Below are positions 6,361 to 8,420 of a stretch of 8,420 nucleotides of DNA, piece by piece. How positions within the stretch are numbered: the stretch's first letter is position 1; each line of letters starts with the position of its first letter. Under the pieces are notes generated by a model that was not told the origin of the DNA, made no database searches, and saw nothing but the letters and a program-made list of their open reading frames with translations. The translations under genes were made by a program, and so were the position numbers. The DNA is from Bacteroides sp. OF04-15BH (lineage in GTDB: Bacteria > Bacteroidota > Bacteroidia > Bacteroidales > Bacteroidaceae), in assembly GCF_003477995.1 (NCBI RefSeq), contig NZ_QUEM01000056.1, positions 1 to 8,420 on the forward strand, written 5' to 3'.

Positions 6361-8400
6361 TTATTCAATCTTGATGACCTTTTTGCTAAAGGTCTTATTT
6401 CCTGCAACAATATTTACGATATAGGTTCCGGCTGACAGATTGCCAACATTCAGCGAAACTTTCTTTGCTGATACATTATAGCTTCTCATAATCGAACCAT
6501 TGATGTTTATAATCTGTATGGATCTGATGGTCTTGCCTTTTGCAGATACATTTAGTTTGTCCTTTATAGGCAACGGGTAGATCATAACATCTTCATCAAG
6601 AGAGATTTCTTCGATGGCGCTCTCCGTATCAACAATATAGATGTATTCTGCGACTTCACTTTCATACATGTTTGGAGCCACTGCCATCATCTTAAGGGTG
6701 GTCGTTTCGTTGATGATGATAGGAGTTCCATCGTAAATCAAAGCATTGTTGTCACAAGGGCAGGAGCCATCCAATGTGTAATAGATAACCGCATTAGGTG
6801 TTGCACAGGACAACGTTATTTCCGTACCCTTTTCAACGGTTGTGCCAGAAGCTATGCTGGCAGTAGGAGTCTTGGTGAGTTCTGGGCCATGTTTGACTGC
6901 GACCATGGTTGTTGCCGTAAGGTCATAGCCTTCAACACCGAAGATAACAGCTGCCGTTCCCGGTAATTCTCCGTGAACAGTAATCACGGCATTACCCTTT
7001 TCGTCAATGATGACGCGTTCCTGGTCTACGCCAAGAATCATAGAGGAAGTATTTCTGACAGTCAGAACCTTACCGGCAGATGCCTTTGCGGGAAGCACTG
7101 ATATGGTCAGATTTATAGAATCACCATAGAAAACATTCGCGGTGGAATCTGCTCCGATCTTTGACACTTCGAGTTCAACCGGGAATTCTTGCACGAAATC
7201 ATCCTCCATACGGATACCTGCATAACTCTTAACGCGGTTGCTTACGTGCAGGGTAATCTCCTCATGGGCAAAGGGGACATTGCTGTTGAATCGAACCTTA
7301 GAGGCATACTTGGTGCTTTCTCCTTCGTAGGAAACTTCTTCATTGAGTAATACGATATTACCCTCTGCAATATGATCACCATCCATGATAAAGATATTAT
7401 CTGTCGTGAGCAGTTCCGGCATCATGTACTTGTCAAATTCAATTTCAACAGCATCGTCAAAAGCATGGGCGGTTTTCACTTCGGGCTGGCGGTTTTGTGT
7501 CATGGCAATATTTACTTCCAACTGAGGTGGAGGCACCGGCAACCATTCGGAGTAAGTGGTTTCATAACCTTCTTTCTCGAACTTCACTTGCCACAGACCT
7601 TGCGGCACATCCCAACGATAATAGCCGTTTTCATCGGTGAAGAGTGGATTTTCCTGGGCATACTCTTCTGCATCCCACTTCACAATGTTTTCATGCTTAT
7701 CGCCATACATATCTTCTACAATCTCTTTGTAGAAGCAAGTGGCGGTGACACCCTCAAGACGATTTGAGAATACTCCTTCGTAAACATAGCCAGAAGGGTC
7801 TTCTACTCCATTGGTGTGTCCGTTTCCGGAATCTCCCGAATCACTTCCACTATTGCCGTAGCAGTTATCGCATCCCTCGTTGCCGTCCTCCTCATCATCT
7901 TCATCATCGCAACTGTTGCATTCTCGTTTTATAATGTTGATTTTTTTAAGAATATTTTTTTCTGCATAAGAGAATATTGTACTATGAGCAAAATCCATTC
8001 CGAAATCAATGAGGATTTCTTTGACCAGCTGTTTTAGTGCTACAGCTGGTAAGGCAGCACCTCCTGTTGCGGTCAATCCTGCTATACTAGCTAGATCATT
8101 TATAAGTTCAATCTCTATTCGACCTAAATAGAAACTTATTTCTCCCACAAAAAATAGCTCAATATCATTATTTGTGATAGAAATCAATTCCTTAGCATCC
8201 TCACACTTACAACTTTCTAATGTAGGAACTTGCGTATGCAAATTGCCTATTTTAGATATATTATCTATTGCTTCAGAACATAGAGTTAAATAATTTACAA
8301 ATGGTATTACTTTGCCTATCCAGCCTTTTAAATATTTGACGTCTCTGAGTGCATTTGTGGCATAGTTCAGTTTTTTCTTATTTTCCTTAATTCCGCAACA
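6361..8400 (-). CDS. Multidomain surface protein with C-terminal sorting domain (start off window; frame disrupted near the edge)
   Basis: The frame is open from 8400 to the stop at 6361. Residues are numbered from the TTG at 8241. The N-terminal stretch (before 1, to about 105) is mostly helical, unrecognised and AT-rich. Residues 106-148 form a hinge with two CxxC pairs (108/111, 124/127) around a run of Asp/Glu, then Ser/Gly/Asp. About 149-248 resembles a carboxypeptidase-regulatory-like beta-domain (TDENGYYRWDVPQG). About 252-357 and 358-450 look like bacterial Ig-like domains. About 453-537 resembles a chitobiase C-terminal or Fn3-associated module (GTTVEKGTEITLSC, IYYTLDG). About 552-626 has the shape of a Por/type IX secretion sorting domain (YPLP, NINGS, LSAGTYIV, KKVIKIE). 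This predicts export and surface display; the function is unknown. No ATG occurs before residue 82 and TAA-TAG blocks the frame at 8406-8401, so the true start must lie upstream in another frame (see 8367-8420). A terminator follows at 6296-6333. Confidence 0.75.
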   Translation of the reverse strand, partial: CCGIKENKKKLNYATNALRDVKYLKGWIGKVIPFVNYLTLCSEAIDNISKIGNLHTQVPTLESCKCEDAKELISITNNDIELFFVGEISFYLGRIEIELINDLASIAGLTATGGAALPAVALKQLVKEILIDFGMDFAHSTIFSYAEKNILKKINIIKRECNSCDDEDDEEDGNEGCDNCYGNSGSDSGDSGNGHTNGVEDPSGYVYEGVFSNRLEGVTATCFYKEIVEDMYGDKHENIVKWDAEEYAQENPLFTDENGYYRWDVPQGLWQVKFEKEGYETTYSEWLPVPPPQLEVNIAMTQNRQPEVKTAHAFDDAVEIEFDKYMMPELLTTDNIFIMDGDHIAEGNIVLLNEEVSYEGESTKYASKVRFNSNVPFAHEEITLHVSNRVKSYAGIRMEDDFVQEFPVELEVSKIGADSTANVFYGDSINLTISVLPAKASAGKVLTVRNTSSMILGVDQERVIIDEKGNAVITVHGELPGTAAVIFGVEGYDLTATTMVAVKHGPELTKTPTASIASGTTVEKGTEITLSCATPNAVIYYTLDGSCPCDNNALIYDGTPIIINETTTLKMMAVAPNMYESEVAEYIYIVDTESAIEEISLDEDVMIYPLPIKDKLNVSAKGKTIRSIQIININGSIMRSYNVSAKKVSLNVGNLSAGTYIVNIVAGNKTFSKKVIKIE
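7882..7912 (-). repeat. Low-complexity acidic-hinge coding repeat
   Basis: The plus strand is a run of TCA/TCT/CTC-type triplets (for example CATCATCTTCATCATC) encoding CDDEDDEED in the surface protein. Being trinucleotide-like, it could vary in length between strains without changing frame. It also marks the change from AT-rich N-terminal to more GC-balanced C-terminal coding DNA. Confidence 0.35.
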
Positions 8401-8420
8401 CTATTATAAAATATTTTTTT
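8367..8420 (-). other. Upstream-frame coding end with slippery heptamer (frameshift site)
   Basis: From the right edge the minus strand reads KKIFYNSVAELRKIRKN and stops at TGA (8369-8367). Just before the stop is A-AAA-AAC (8376-8370), in the correct phase for a -1 slip. Slipping there, or adding one A to the six-A run, joins VAELRKIRKK to LNYATNALRDVKYL in the long frame of the surface-protein gene. The long frame has stops (TAA TAG, 8406-8401) just upstream, so the two frames overlap only at 8370-8400, exactly around the A-run. Either the gene is frameshifted (mutation or assembly error) or it uses programmed -1 frameshifting; the window cannot decide. Confidence 0.5.

Noticed and set aside
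7372..7767. 131-codon plus-strand ORF opposite the surface-protein gene
   Set aside because: It is antisense to conserved beta-domain coding sequence, and its hydrophobic look arises from complementing Asp/Glu/Lys codons.

Overview
The window looks like Bacteroidota DNA, most likely a gut Bacteroides, Phocaeicola or a close relative. The evidence is a DnaK with a Bacteroides-like sequence ending EEVK, a patatin/outer-membrane-barrel protein, a surface protein ending in a type IX secretion (Por) sorting-domain-like sequence, no clear Shine-Dalgarno sites, and a Bacteroides-style -7 element (TAnnTTTG). No rRNA, tRNA, CRISPR array, transposase or integrase was seen.

Layout: (1) 1-58, minus: the first 19 codons of a gene leaving the window, starting like a signal peptide. 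Upstream is a near-consensus sigma-54 (-24/-12) promoter and, centred about 90 bp before the predicted transcript start, a twin palindromic operator (TGTCC-N6-GGACA, twice). This is the arrangement of an NtrC-type activator target. (2) 220-826: no convincing protein gene. It holds a candidate small transcription unit on the plus strand (weak promoter, 38-codon ORF, strong hairpin) and three long hairpins in series that would insulate the sigma-54 gene from the gene behind it. (3) 827-2866, minus: a secreted patatin-type lipase fused to an outer-membrane beta-barrel, apparently without the POTRA domain usual between the two. (4) 2867-3143: divergent promoter region with a -7 element for the patatin gene and a second sigma-54-like element facing dnaK. 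(5) 3144-5051, plus: intact dnaK, then a textbook terminator. (6) 5122-6228, plus: an AT-rich HAD-family phosphatase gene starting only 12 bp after that terminator, with a charged C-terminal extension. (7) 6296-6333: hairpin terminator between convergent genes. (8) 6361 to the right edge, minus: a multidomain surface protein (AT-rich N-terminal part, Cys/acidic hinge, carboxypeptidase-regulatory-like, Ig-like and chitobiase C-terminal-like modules, sorting domain). Its start lies beyond the window. Near the edge the reading frame changes at A-AAA-AAC followed directly by TGA, meaning either a frameshift mutation, an assembly error or -1 ribosomal frameshifting.

The genes do not form one pathway. 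dnaK and the patatin gene are divergent, separately controlled units; the HAD gene may depend on dnaK readthrough; the two edge genes belong to neighbouring units. The observations most worth following are the sigma-54/operator module at the left edge, the frameshift site at the right edge, the POTRA-less patatin barrel and the sigma-54-like element before dnaK.
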